NCBI GenBank assembly: GCA_947623455.1
Contig: OX392538.1
Coordinates: 26,287,001 to 26,351,000 of the forward strand
Source: Mimachlamys varia
Taxonomy: Eukaryota; Mollusca; Bivalvia; Pectinida; Pectinidae
DNA length: 64,000 bases
Direction: 5' to 3'
The translations under genes were made by a program, and so were the position numbers. Shown piece after piece: positions 12,321-25,280 of the stretch. The stretch's first letter is position 1, and each line of letters opens with the position of its first letter. The notes beneath the pieces were generated by a model, which was not told the DNA's origin, made no database searches, and was given only the letters and a program-made list of their open reading frames with translations.

Positions 12321-13990
12321 TAATGATATACATGTATAGACAAAGGGCAACGCAGAATGCTAATACAGTGCTATGAACGGTCAGCCGTTACATCCATTTT
12401 GAAGCTTGATCTATGACATCATAAGTAAACCACATTCTACATCTGTAGAACTATTTCATACTTTTATGAAGATCATTTCAGCTGGTGATGTTGATATAGT
12501 AGGTTGAAGCGCAAATGTAAATATAACAAAAGGAAAAACAAAGTTTTTGCTTGCTCTCTGCGTATATACATATTATTTGTAATACTCTTCATCACTGTGA
12601 TTAGAATGTCCAGAGTTGCTGTGATGGTTAAGATTTTTCTGTAGGATGGAAATTCTAATGACATGACATTAATGTAAATGTTCCCAAACATTTTTATTTG
12701 CGTTTTATGTAGCTTGCTATAAAGTAGGGAACCTTAATTAATTTATTTACTTTCATTATTTGATCAGAATAATGCTTATATCAAATATTATAGAGAGCGC
12801 AGAGAACGAAGCTCTCACTAATGGTAACACATACGTACGTATATATCACTGTCATTTCAACATCAAACTGTATAGGTTATGACTTTTAAAAACTTCGTAC
12901 CGCGAAATGTCGCGCGCCTCCATATGGATGTTCGGTAAATTGCGGGTTGTATTGGAGGTACAAGATTATTTTAATTATTTCCAGTCGAGTAATATAAAAT
13001 GTAAAAATTCACCGATTTTTGTGCATAATACAATAATTTCATATATCAACTTTGTTTCATTTCAATGCTATTATCAGGTTTCCGAAGCTCGGCCATGTTC
13101 GGACGGATTGTTGTGTTGTCTTCGGCCTGCATTGGTGCTTGAATACCTGTGGATTATTCAGCAATAGACATAAATGCAATTGTGTCATAAACACATTGCA
13201 TATACACGATTCTATCTAGTGGAACATTGCAATAAATTTCACAAATATATAAAAAAATCCAGGAAAGACGAAACATTTGATTAAGGAAATAAGTGTTCCG
13301 TATTTCATTTGCTTTATAATAGTTCCTGATATTAAATAATATTGTCTTGTTTTAGAATATATAGTCACACTCCATTAGGAATTGTGACTCGTTGTCTATG
13401 ACACCCCCCCCCCCCTCCCAACAGTTATATGTACGAATCTCGTATGGAATAGTTATAGGGTTCGGTCTATATGCAGTACCTCAGATAGATTGCCTTAGTC
13501 AAGTTCTGAAGGCATTAAATGTGCACTATTAACACACACACACACGCACCTCGATGCCTGGTTAATTATCTATATGTAACATGTAAAAGTAGACAATTGA
13601 TGCAATCCCTTTCCTGGTTACCAGAAGTTATCAATTTGCATACAATTGATCTGTAGCTTAGTTTTAATAAATCAATTATATAATAACATTTGTATAGGCG
13701 ATTATATATAACATTAACCACGTAACGGCTCGTAGAACATTGTCAATGAGACGATGTCTGACTTTTGTTATTGCACAACGTGACAATGCCTAATCAATTT
13801 AAATAGCCTTGGCTATAGAACGGTACATGTGTGCACGACATGCAACACAAATGACATAAAAACAGCCGTATATAGTTAGAATATGTTTATTTAAATATGT
13901 TACGGAAAAAAACAAACGTTTGCAAGTTATAGATTATAAAGATCGCATGTTTGTAAAACGTAAGTGGACTAAATTATACTACGTCATCAT

Positions 13991-14215
13991 TCATACTTTT
14001 ATAATGTACAGTGGGTCATTAGTATATGAATTTCTTTGATAGCACTGTATAATTACGTTCAGTCTTGAAGCCTTACTGTTGTTGTGGAAAAAATTATGTT
14101 CCGGAAAAAATTGAAAAAAGATGATGTATGGTTTTATAATTATTAGAAATTGGAAGTTGTTGACGAGTTCACATATTTGGGAGTTGTATTTATATATAGA
14201 AAACAAACATCTTAC
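13991..14215 (+). pseudogene. LINE reverse-transcriptase fragment, array copy 1
   Basis: In the plus frame the tail of this stretch reads EKIMFRKKLKKDDVWFYNY, then a stop, then KLEVVDEFTYLGVVF. This matches the region just after the YADD box in non-LTR retrotransposon reverse transcriptases (a VEKTK..VFR motif and a F.YLG..F motif). The in-frame TAG and loss of the catalytic core make it a dead fragment. It recurs in other array units. Confidence 0.7.
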
Positions 14216-15257
14216 TTAGAGTATAACCTTATAAAACCCAGTCACGACAGAAACAATATAATAAACAGGCCTTACTTATATAAGAACTGATTCAGGTAGC
14301 TGTACGCGAAAGGTCGGAATCCCAGACATAATACTGGGGATACGAGGGTTGGTATCCCGAGGAGAAATTTGGTATCCGAGTGTCGGTCGAGTTTCGGTCC
14401 GATGTCATTGTGCACTATTTATGTTTTCGTTATTCTAGAATAAAATCATATAAAGTAGGGAAATTAAAAACTTTTATAGTATTATGGCATTTAATAGATA
14501 TGTAATGGATGCTATTTATGTATTTTTGTATTTTCACTATATTTTGAACAAAATACAAATACATCCTGATCAGTTGTAACCGCAAATTTTTAGAATGAAA
14601 TTTCGGGAAATTCGAAAATGAAATAAAAAGAAAATTCAATGGTTTCCAAATAAATATCACACATATTTCACTCGTATGTCAGATTTTTATTAAATATGTT
14701 CACTCCATCTTCACATTGTCATACTCCTGAATTATATTTGATAGTTAACTGTAAACAATTGAATAGCCGCTATATATTCGATTCATGTTACGTCAGTCAC
14801 TTACGTATTGTAACAGTGTTTCAGATGACCGAACATAGTATTCTATACAGGTTTTGTCAGTCACTAACATCAAAAACCCTCAAAGGTGGCATACTGCAAT
14901 TTCTATAGATTGTTGATTACCTGTGGATTATTCAGCAATATATATAAATGTCTTTGTGCCATTAATGCATTGTATATACACGAAAATGTCTAGTGGAACA
15001 ATGCAATAAATTTCACAAATATATAAAAAAGCAAGGACGGACGAAACATTTGATTAAATAAATAAGTACTCCGTTTTTCATTCGCTTTATAATATTTCCT
15101 GCTATTAAATAATTTAGTCTTATGTTAGAATATAAAGTCACACTCCACTAGGGAATGGTACTCGTTGTAAAAAACCCAACCACAGTTACATGTACGAATC
15201 TCGTATGGAATAGTTATAGGGTTCGGTCTATATACGTTACCTTAGTCCAGTCCTGAA

Positions 15258-15258
<1 letters not shown>

Positions 15259-15304
<46 letters not shown>
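15259..15304. repeat. (AC)n microsatellite
   Basis: About 45 bases of uninterrupted AC dinucleotide. Other array units carry shorter ACACAC/CACGCAC tracts at the same place (about 13533, 16876, 18510, 21650), so it expanded from a unit-internal seed. Confidence 0.9.
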
Positions 15305-15639
15305 TTCGATATGTGATTAATTAAGCTATATGTAACATGGAAAAGTCGATAATTGATGCAATCATTTTCCTGGTTACCAGAAGTTAGTAATTTGCAGACA
15401 ATTGATCGGTAGCTTAGTTTTTATAAATCAATCATTATAATAGCATTTGTATAGGCGATTTTATAACATAATACCACGCAACGGCTCGTAGAACATTGTC
15501 AATGAGACGATGGCTGACTTTTGTTATTGCACAACATGACAATGCCTAATCCATTTAAATAGCCTTGGCTATAGAACGGTACATGTGTGCACGACATGCA
15601 ACACAAATGACATAAAAAAACGGCCGTATATATTTAATG

Positions 15640-17035
15640 CTTAAGTAATAATTCATTTATTGCATATGAACTGTCTTACAGTGTATTTAGGAGACCTTTT
15701 ATTATATCGCGGATGTTTTGTTAAGACTCCACGACGACCGGTCTTTTGTTCTAAACTGAATGAGGGGGAAGCGAGGTGTGAAAAAAATACCTGGAGTAAA
15801 CAGGTGATCACCTCGGACGTTGTAATAAGCCAGGTGTCACACTCAAACAATCGTACCGAGAGTATAACCTTATAAAACCAAGTCACGACAGAAACAAATA
15901 TAATAAACAGGCTTTACTTATATAAGAACTGATTCAGGTACATGTACGCGAAAGATCGGTTTCCCGGACGGACTACCGGGGATACGAGGGTTGGTATCCC
16001 CAGGAGATAATTGTAATCCGATTGACTACGGAACAACGTCAATTTCGAGCCCTGAAGTTTCGGTCCGATATCATTGCGCACTATTTCTGTTTTCGTTATT
16101 CTAGAATAAAATCAAATAAAGTAGGGAAATCAAAAACCTTTATAGTATTATGGAACTTAATAGATATGTAAAGGATGCTATTTATATATTTTGTATTTTT
16201 ACTATATTTTGAACCAAATAGAACTACATCCTGCGGAGCATTTTATTCTATAAACTTAAGGCACTCTTTCCCGATCAGTTGTAACCGCAAATTTGAAGAA
16301 TGAAATTTCGGGAAATTCGAAAATGTAATAAAAAGAAAATTCAATGGTTTCCCAAAAAATACCATACATATTTAACTCGTATGTCAGATTTTATTAAATA
16401 TGTTCACTCCTTCTTCACATTGTCATACTCCTGAATTATGTTTGATAGTTAACTGTAAACAATTGAATAGCCGCTATATATTCGATTCATGTTACGTCAG
16501 TCACTTACTTATTGTACCAGTGTTTCAGATGACCGAACAAAGTATTCTATACAGGTTTTGTCAGTCACTAACATCAAAAAACCCTCAAAGGAGGCATACT
16601 GCAGTTCCTATAGAAGGACCGACGAAACATTTGATTAAATAAATAAGTGCTCCGTTTTTTATTCGGTTTATAATAGTTCCTGATATTAAAAGAAATTCTC
16701 TTATGTTAGAATATTAAGTCACACTCCATTAGGAATTGATACTCGTCGTCTAAGACCCCACAACAGGTACATGTACGAATCGCGTATGGGATAGTTATAG
16801 GGTTCAGTCTATATACAGTACCTTAGGTAGATAGCCTTAGTCAAGTCCTGAAGGCATTGAATGGGCACTATTAACATACACACACACGCACCTCAATTTG
16901 TGGTTAAATAGTTACATTTATCATGGAAAAGTTGATAATTGATGCAATCCCTTTCCTGGTTACCAGAAATTAGCAGTTTGCAGACAATTGATCTGTAGCT
17001 TAGTTTTAATAAATCAATTATAATGATAACATTTG
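15640..17035 (+). repeat. Near-identical 1.4-kb duplicate, left copy (partner 20413-21809)
   Basis: This block matches 20413-21809 at an offset of about 4774 bases with very few substitutions, far closer than other units of the array. It includes the stretch from GAACTGTCTTACAGTG to AATAAATCAATTATAATG. After position 17035 homology continues at 17229, because the right copy lacks about 194 bases. It suggests a recent duplication. Confidence 0.8.
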
Positions 17036-17339
17036 TATAGGCGATTATATAAAACACAAACCATGTAACGGCTCGTAGAACATTGTCAATGAGACGATGT
17101 CTGACTTTTGTTATTGCACAACGTGACAGTGCCTAATCCATTTAAATAGTCTTGGCTATAGAACGGTACATATGTGCACGACAAGCAACACAAATGACAT
17201 AAAAACAGCCGTATATAGTTAGCATATGTTTATTTAAATATGTTAAGGAAAAAACAAACGTTTGCAAGTTATTGATAATAAAGATCGCATGTTTGTAAAA
17301 CGTAAGTGGATTAAATTATACTACGTCATCATTCATACT

Positions 17340-17525
17340 TTTATAATGTATAGTGGGTCATTAGTATATGAATTTTTTTGATAGCACTGTATAATTACGT
17401 TCAGTCCTGAAGCCTTACTGTTGTTGTGGGAAAAATATGATGTATGGTTTTATAATTATTAGAAATTGGAAGTTGTTGACGAGTTCACATATTTGGGAGT
17501 TGTATTTATATATAGAAAACAAACA
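17340..17525 (+). pseudogene. LINE reverse-transcriptase fragment, array copy 2
   Basis: Another copy of the post-catalytic reverse-transcriptase fragment. The DNA for TGGTTTTATAATTATTAGAA and TTCACATATTTGGGAGTTGT is retained, but the upstream FRKK part carries a deletion, so the frame is broken. Same unit as 13991-14215. Confidence 0.6.
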
Positions 17526-18959
17526 TCTTACTCTGAGTATAACCTTAAAACCCAGTCACGACCGAACAAAATATAATAAACAGGCCTTACTTATATAAGA
17601 ACTGATTGAGGTAGCTGTACGCGAAAGGTCGGTATCCCAGACAAAATACTGGGGATACGAGGGTTGGTATCCCGAGGAGAAATTTGGTATCCGAGTGACT
17701 ACGGAACACCGCCAATTTCGAGCCATGAAGTTTCGGTCCGATGTCATTGTGCACTATTTATGTTTTCGTTATTCTAGAATAAAATCAAATAAAGTAGGGA
17801 AATTCAAAACCTTTATAGTATTATGCTATTTAATAGATATGTAATTGATGCTATTTATGTATTTTTGTATTTTCACTATATTTTGAACAAAATACAAGTA
17901 CATCCCGATCAGTTATAACCGTAAATTTGAAGAATGAAATTTCGGGAAATTCGAAAATGTAATAAAAAGAAAATTCAATGGTTTCCCAATAAATATCATA
18001 CATATTTCACTCGTATGTCAGATTTTATAAAACATGTTCACTCCAGCTTCACATTGTCATACTCCTGAATAATATTTGATAGTTAACTGTAAACAATTGA
18101 ATAGCCGCTATATATTCGATTCATGTTACGTCAGTCACTTACTTATTGTACCAGTGTTTCAGATGAACGAACAAAGTATTCTGTACAGGTTATGTCAGTC
18201 ACTAACATCAAAAACCCTCAATGGAGGCATACTGCAATTCCTATAGAAGAACGGACGAAACATTTCATTAAATAAATAAGTGCTCCGTTTTTCATTCGCT
18301 TTATAATAGTTCCTGATATTAAATAAAAATTGTGTTATGTTAGAATATAAAGTCACACTCCATTAGGAATTGATACTCGTCGTCTAAGACCCCACAACAG
18401 GTAAATGTACGAATCGCGTATGGAATAGTTATAGGGTTCAGTCTATATACAGTACCTTAGATAGATAGCCTTAGTCAAGTCCTGAAGGCATTGAATGTGC
18501 ACTATTAACATACACACACACGCACTTCAATTTGTGGTTAAATAGTTACATTTATTATGGAAAAGTTTATAATTGATGCAATCCCTTTCCTGGTTACCAG
18601 AAATTAGCAGTTTGCAGACAATTGATCTGTAGCTTAGTTTTAATAAATCATTTATTATAATAACAGTTGTATAGGTGATTATATATAACACTAACCACGT
18701 AACGGCTCGTAGAACATTGTCAATGAGACGATGGCTGACTTTTGTTATTGCACAACGTGACAATGCCTAAATAGCCTTGGCTATAGAACGGTACATGTGT
18801 ACACGACATGCAACACAAATGACATAAAAATAGCTGCATGTAGTTAGTATATGTTTATATAAACATGTTAATGAAAAACATCAAACGTTTGCAAGTTATA
18901 GATTATAAAGATTGCGTGTTTGTAAAACGTAAGTAGATTAATTTATTCCACGTCATAAT

Positions 18960-19905
18960 TCATAATTTATCTATAGTGGGTCATTATCAATGAATTTCTT
19001 TGATAGCACTATATATTTCAGTTCAGTTTTGAAGCTTTACTGTTAATGTCGAAAAAACGAAACTAATTGTGTTCCGGGAAAAATAGAAAAAAAGATGAGG
19101 TATGGTTTTATAATGATCAGAAATTGGAAGTTGTTGACTTGTTCACATATTTGGGAGATATATTTAGATAAAGCAATACGTTTATCCAAACAAGGCCGAA
19201 AGACAGGGTTTGCTTCCAATTTCAAGTATAAATATATTATGTTCAACTGTACCTCTATGTTGAATTTATTTGATAAATATGTAAACAGTATTGTATGTTA
19301 TGTATCGAATATGGGGGTCCAGCAAAGAATTATATATTGAAAAAGTACACCTTGAATTCCGTGAAAGTCTACATGCAATGTAATGGTTTATTTCAAACTA
19401 GGAATGTTTCCCATTATACCTTTTATGAAATTATCGTATGATAAAATATTGGTTAAAAATGTGAGCCCAATTAAAAAACACCAATGGCTGTATTTTGGAA
19501 ATTGTATATGAAGTTTTAATAAATCTACCCAAACGAAATAAATGTGTCAATTATACAGGCATTTAGTTAATGGCATAGTTTAACAACATTATTTGACCAA
19601 ATATTTACATTTGAAAAATGGAACTGTTCTAACAAAAGTAAGATTATCAATGCATGTTCTTTATATTGAGACAGGTCGATATGGCAATAAGGATAGAGCT
19701 GAACGGCTATGTCAAATATGTCATTCTCAATTTGAAGATGAGTATCATTTTGTTTTAGTATGTCCTATTTATTAAGAAATGAGAAAGAAGTTAATTAAAT
19801 TGTATTACTGAAAAAACGTCATTATTGAAACAAATACAAAAATTATACAAAAAATGAATATGTTGTTGAAATATCAGTATGATGCTACTAATTTGAAAGA
19901 ATAAT
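18960..19905 (+). pseudogene. LINE ORF2 C-terminal half, degraded
   Basis: The longest LINE relic in the array. It starts with SFTVNVEKTKLIVFREK (frame interrupted), then DEVWFYNDQKLEVVDLFTYL with GDIF, matching reverse-transcriptase palm/thumb. Several stops later comes an in-frame stretch with KVRLSMHVLYIETGRYGNKD and then RLCQICHSQFEDEYHFVLVC, a C-x2-C...H...C zinc-knuckle typical of LINE ORF2 C-termini (19593-19775). The end reads NMLLKYQYDATNLKE and a stop near 19904. The catalytic YADD region is missing. The family looks like a CR1/Jockey-type mobile element of invertebrates. Confidence 0.75.
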
Positions 19906-20395
19906 TAATTTAAAGCGTGTCCATTCTCAACTTCACTAGGCTCAGTGTCCCGCACATCACGTTACATTATTTATTTATATGTTTAAAACAAAGATGAGCT
20001 GTGAAGCTTAATGAAACAAAATAATTTGAATCTGAACTTATATATCGTTAAAGCTTCTAAGATATTGACACTTTGCTTAAGTCATAAATCAAACGCTTAT
20101 CCTTCAGTATATTACACTTTGGCCAGTCTAGTCTTGTCTGCAGTTGTCAATCTCTGTATCTGACCTATGTCCTCTCTTTCACTTAAATTGTTTTCCATTT
20201 CATTTCTCCCAAAAGTGTAAAGCATCAAATTGATATTCCCCTTGGTAATATCTGAACAGTTGGCAACGATACCATCGACTGGTGATCCCGGCGATTTCAA
20301 ATCATTTCTTTTACATTTAAACTAATTAACCGAAGCGTATGGTCCAGTTTCTTTTGCCGAGTTTTATTTCTTTCTTTTTTTTTTCATTTAATCAA
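19840..20395 (+). repeat. LINE 3' tail and flank, duplicated at 23670-24215
   Basis: The stretch from AATATGTTGTTGAAATATC through CGAAGCGTATGGTCCAGTTT is repeated near 23690-24180 with moderate divergence. In the second place the LINE coding portion before it is lost. The open frame 20112-20300 (minus) has no recognised domain. Confidence 0.7.
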
Positions 20396-20412
20396 AACAG
20401 AATGCAGTTTAA

Positions 20413-21809
20413 TGCTTAAGTAATAATTCATTTATTGCATATGAACTGTCTTACAGTGTATTTAGGAGACCTTTTATTATATCGCGGATGTTTTGTTAAG
20501 ACTCAACGACGACCGGTCTTTTGTTCTAAACTGAATGAGGGGGAAGCGAAGTGTGAAAAAAATACCTGGAGTAGACAGGTGATCACCTCGGGCGTTGTAA
20601 TAAGCCAGGTGTCACACTCAAACAATCGTACCGAGAGTATAACCTTATAAAACCAAGTCACGACAGAAACAAATATAATAAACAGGCCTTACTTATATAA
20701 GAACTGATTCAGGTACATGTACGCGAAAGATCGGTTTCCCGGACGGAATACCGGGGATACGAGGGTTGGTATCCCCAGGAGATAATTGTAATCCGATTGA
20801 CTACGGAACAACGTCAATTTCGAGCCCTGAAGTTTCGGTCCGATATCATTGCGCACTATTTCTGTTTTCGTTATATAGAATAAAAGCAAATAAAGTAGGG
20901 AAAATAAGAACCTTTATAGTATTATGGAACTTAATAGATATGTAAAGGATGCTATTTATATATTTTGTATTTTTACTATATTTTGAACCAAATAGAACTA
21001 CATCCTGCGGAGCATTTTATTCTATAAACTTAAGGCACTCTTTCCCGAACAGTTGTAACCGCAAATTTGAAGAATGAAATTTCGGGAAATTCGAAAATGT
21101 AATAAAAAGAAAATTCAATGGTTTCCCAAAAAATACCATACATATTTAACTCGTATGTCAGATTTTATTAAATATGTTCACTCCTTCTTCACATTGTCAT
21201 ACTCCTGAATTATGTTTGATAGTTAACTGTAAACAATTGAATAGCCGCTATATATTCGATTCATGTTACGTCAGTCACTTACTTATTGTACCAGTGTTTC
21301 AGATGACCGAACAAAGTATTCTATACAGGTTTTGTCAGTCACTAACATCAAAAAACCCTCAAAGGAGGCATACTGCAGTTCCTATAGAAGGACCGACGAA
21401 ACATTTGATTAAATAAATAAGTGCTCCGTTTTTTATTCGGTTTATAATAGTTCCTGATATTAAAAGAAATTCTCTTATGTTAGAATATTAAGTCACACTC
21501 CATTAGGAATTGATACTCGTCGTCTAAGACCCCACAACAGGTACATGTACGAATCGCGTATGGGATAGTTATAGGGTTCAGTCTATATACAGTACCTTAG
21601 GTAGATAGCCTTAGTCAAGTCCTGAAGGCATTGAATGGGCACTATTAACATACACACACACGCACCTCAATTTGTGGTTAAATAGTTACATTTATCATGG
21701 AAAAGTTGATAATTGATGCAATCCCTTTCCTGGTTACCAGAAATTAGCAGTTTGCAGACGATTGATCTGTAGTTTAGTTTTAATAAATCAATTATAATGA
21801 TAACATTTA
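20413..21809 (+). repeat. Near-identical 1.4-kb duplicate, right copy (partner 15640-17035)
   Basis: Matches the left copy at an offset of about 4774 bases. Its right edge jumps from ATAACATTT straight to ATTTAAATATG, so about 194 bases present at 17036-17229 are missing; a shared TTT at the joint is consistent with a microhomology deletion. Confidence 0.8.
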
Positions 21810-21909
21810 TTTAAATATGTTAAGGAAAAAAACAAACGTTAGCAAGTTATTGATAATAAAGATCGCATGTTTGTAAAACGTAAGTGGATTAAATTATACT
21901 ACGTCATCA

Positions 21910-22140
21910 TTCATACTTTTATAATGTATAGTGGGTCATTAGTATATGAATTTCTTTGATAGCACTGTATTCTTACGTTCAGTCTTGAAGCCTTACTGTT
22001 GTTGTGGAAAAAAACGAAAAAATTGTGTTCCGGAAAAAAATGGAAAAAAAGATGAGGTATGGTTTTATAATTATTAGAAATTGGAAGTTGTTGACGAGTT
22101 CACATATTTGGGAGTTGTATTTATATATAGCAAACATACA
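21910..22140 (+). pseudogene. LINE reverse-transcriptase fragment, array copy 4
   Basis: Contains the DNA for the FRK..KKDEVWFYN...KLEVVDEFTYLGVVF region with frame breaks, followed by TATATATAG as in 14205 and 17510. Only this tail of the reverse transcriptase is present. Confidence 0.6.
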
Positions 22141-23469
22141 TCTTACTTAGAGTATAACCTTATAAACCCAGTCACGACAGAACAAAATATAATAAACAGG
22201 CCTTACTTATATAAGAACTGATTCAGGTAGCTGTACGCGAAAGGTCGGTATCCCAGACATAATACTGGGGATACGAGGGTTGGTATCCCGAGGAGAAATT
22301 TGGTATCCGAGTGACTACGGAACACCGCCAATTTCGAGCCATGAAGTTTCGGTCCGATGTCATTGTGCACTATTTATGTTTTCGTTATTCTAGAATAAAA
22401 TCATATAAAGTAGGGAAATTCAAAACCTTTATAGTATTATGGCATTTAATAGATATGTTATGGATGCTATTTATGTATTTTTGTATTTTCACTATATTTT
22501 GAACAAAATACAAGTACATCCTGATCAGTAGTAACCGCAAATTTTAAGAATGAAATTTCGCGAAAATACAAAAATGTAATAAAAAGAAAATTCAATGGTT
22601 TACCAACAAATATTACACATGTTTCACTCGTATGTCAGATTTTATAAAACATGTTCACTCCAGCTTCACATTGTCATATTCCTGAATAATATTTGATAGT
22701 TAAGTGTAGACAATTGAATAGCCTCTATCTATTCGATTCCTGTTGCGTCAGTCACTTACTTAATGTAACAGTGTTTCAGATGAACGAACAAAGTATTCTA
22801 TACAGGTTTTGTCAGTCACTAACATCAAAAACCCTCAAAGGAGGCATACTGCAATTTCTATAGATTGTTGATTACCTGTCGATTATTCAGCGATAGACAT
22901 ACATGTCTTTGTGCCATAAACACATTGAATGTACACGAATATTTCAAGTGGAACAATGCAATACATTTCTCAAATATATTAAAAAGCAGGGACGGACGTG
23001 ACTAGGGTTCGGTCTATATGCAGTACCTTAGATAGATAGCCTTAGTCAAGTTCTGAAGGCATTGAATGTGCACTATTAACACACCCACACACCTCGATGT
23101 GCGATTAATTAGCTATATGTAACATGGAAAAGTCGATAATTGATGCAATCTCTTTCCTTGTTACCAGAAGTTAGCAATTTGCAGACAATTGATCTGTAGC
23201 TTAGTATTTATAAATCAATTATTATAATATCATTTGTATAGGCGATCATATAAAACACAAACCACGTTACGGCTCGTAGAACATTGTCAATGAGACGATG
23301 GCTGACTTTTGTTAATGCACAGCGTGACAAATGACATAAACATAGCCGTATGCATTTAGTATATGTTTATTTAAATATGTTCATTAAAAAAACAAACGTT
23401 AGCAAGTTATAGATTATAAAGATTGCATGTTTGTAAAACGTAAGTGGATTAATTTATACTACGTCAACA

Positions 23470-23640
23470 TTCATATTAGTATAATATATAGTGGGTCATT
23501 AGTATATATATTTCTTTGATAGCACTAGATACTTAAGTTCAGTCATGAAGCCTTACTGTTGTTGTGGAAAAAACGAAAATAATTGTGTTCCGGGAAAAAT
23601 GAAAAAAAAGATGATGTATGGTTTTATAATTATCTAAACT
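23470..23640 (+). pseudogene. LINE reverse-transcriptase fragment, array copy 5 (truncated)
   Basis: The unit's reverse-transcriptase fragment begins as in the others (GTGTTCCGGGAAAAATGAAA) but ends at GATGTATGGTTTTATAATTA, where the sequence switches to an unrelated AT-rich joint and then to the LINE 3' tail copy at 23670. Confidence 0.55.
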
Positions 23641-24296
23641 AGTAAGATAAGATAATTAAACTAATACAACAAATTATAAAAAAAATAATATGTTGTTGAA
23701 ATATCTGTATGATGCTACAAATTTGAAAGAATAATTAATTTAAAGCGTGTCCATTCTCAACTGCACTAGGTTCAGTGTCCCTCACGTCACGTTATTATGT
23801 ATTGATATGTTTAAAACTAGGATGAGCTGTGAAGCCTTATGTAATAAAATAATATGCATCTGAACTTGTACATCCTTAAAGCTTCTAAGATATTGACACT
23901 TTGTTTAAGTCAAAAATGAAACGCGTATCATTCAGCATATTACGCTTTGGCCAGTCTAATCTTGTCTGCAAGTGTCAATCTCTGTCTCTGACCTATGTCC
24001 CTCTCTTTTACTGAAATTGTTTTCCATTTAATTTCTCCCAAATGTGTAAAGCATAAAAATGATATTTCCTCTTGATAATATCTGAACAGTTGTCAACGAT
24101 ATCCCCGACTGGTGATCCCGGCGATTTCAAATCATTTCTTACACATTTAAACTAATTAACCGAAGCGTATGGTCCAGTTTCTTTTGCCGAGTTTCATTTC
24201 ATTTTTTCTTTTCAACAAGTTTTATAATGATTAATATCTAGATTACAATATTTGGAATTCATAATATAACATAATGTTCTATTTTAATCTTTTTTA

Positions 24297-24725
24297 GTTG
24301 ACAATAAAGGCTGAAACACTTTTAAGAATACTCTGATACGTTTCATCGTTACATTGGTTATTACCATTCAGAATAGAGAGCATAATATAATTTAATTGGT
24401 TTTCACTTAGCAGGGATGCTGATAGTAACTGCCTGTGATTGATATATCGGGCACAATCAAAGAAGAAGTGATGACTTGTTTCCTGTGGATAACCACAATC
24501 ACATGAAGCAGATTCTGACAAGGGGTCATTATATAGGTCATATTTTAAATTACTAATCTAATTTGACATATTATGACATTGAATATTTTTTCACCAGATT
24601 TTTTTTACCACTGTCTGAGTGTCATCAGTTGGTATGTTATTAGTTTTGTTAATTAGTTTCTTAAACTGGATCAGAGATTGAGTATTTGAAATAGCAGGGT
24701 GTGATTGCAGATCATGGATAAACTA
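24297..24725 (-). pseudogene. LINE ORF2 C-terminus of a second family
   Basis: On the minus strand, AISNTQSLIQFKKLINKT (near 24640-24700) is followed after stops by NLKYDLYNDPLSESASCDCG and then HHFFFDCARY, a C-x-C...H...C knuckle characteristic of the far C-terminus of LINE ORF2. The open frame continues to a stop at 24294-24296. It is on the opposite strand to, and differs in sequence from, the LINE at 18.96-19.9 kb. Internal stops make it a relic. Confidence 0.65.
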
Positions 24726-25151
24726 TGGCTGCTACCAATCCCACTACGATGTTCGTCACGGCTTCTCTGGAACACACTTTCATCTGGGGAACCAAAATAA
24801 ATCCACTTTAAATGCTATAGATTGCGTAACAAGTAGTTAAAGGATATACCATTAGGTCAGACGAGTTACTTCCCTTTGACTTACATTATCTTCCTATGAA
24901 GATATACATTACAAATGTAATACTGAACATCAAATACGAATGATACAAAACAAGTTGTACATTTTGTTAGTCAAATGGTACAGAAGACGATCACATGTTC
25001 CTTTTTTATGATCAAAAGCAAAATATTATTATAATTTACGAAACATTAAAAAACCCACCAAAGTATCATTTAAAGGTTTGAATTATTGATGTCAAATGCA
25101 CAAAATTTTGATAAGGATTGAAAGTCATTTTATAACTTCCATTTAAGTATT

Positions 25152-25280
25152 GAACTGTTTCCAGATGAAGTATACATTCGATATGAATACAATTTGGGTG
25201 ACAGATAACGGGCGACATGATTATTTATCTGTCACTCCAATTGTATTCATATCGACTGCATACTACATCTGGTAACAGTT
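25152..25280. repeat. Foldback element, copy 2
   Basis: Near-identical to the palindrome at 11771-11900: same arms, same loop of about 15 bases. One outer-arm base is changed (AACAGTTT instead of AACAGTTC). It was copied as part of the segmental duplication rather than by independent insertion. Confidence 0.75.

Larger units (their letters stand above)
10279..13141 (+). repeat. Segmental duplication, copy 1 (with extra 1.16-kb block)
   Basis: Positions 10279-10385 and 11547-13141 match 24838-26535 in the same orientation and order. The intervening 10386-11546 is absent from copy 2. Copy 1 also lacks two short pieces found in copy 2: about 28 bases forming a GGCCGCGAAGCGG hairpin, and about 20 bases containing GGCCGCCATCTT. 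At 13141 copy 1 ends abruptly against the LINE-derived array, within what in copy 2 is an open frame with zinc-ligand-like residues. Confidence 0.8.
13142..23640 (+). repeat. Tandem array of LINE-derived composite units
   Basis: At least five tandem or rearranged copies of a unit of about 1.4-1.8 kb. The landmark TTCGGTCTATATGCAG (or TTCAGTCTATAT) falls near 13460, 15222, 16803, 18437, 21577 and 23009. The landmark ATGTTCACTCC lies near 14696, 16400, 18034, 21174 and 22650. Each unit contains a CA/CACG microsatellite, a degraded reverse-transcriptase tail fragment (ending YLGVVF-like) and a T-rich tract. Spacing differs through internal deletions and a longer LINE 3' piece at 18.96-20.4 kb. 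Units are non-coding: conserved short frames such as 16400-16642 and 21174-21416 are nearly identical only because the DNA is duplicated. Confidence 0.8.

Noticed and set aside
16400..16642. Conserved open frame beginning with ATGTTCACTCC (also at 9844, 14696, 21174)
   Set aside because: The frame recurs because the DNA is duplicated. It has no domain, varies in length by frameshift between copies, and other copies (18034, 22650) break it early.
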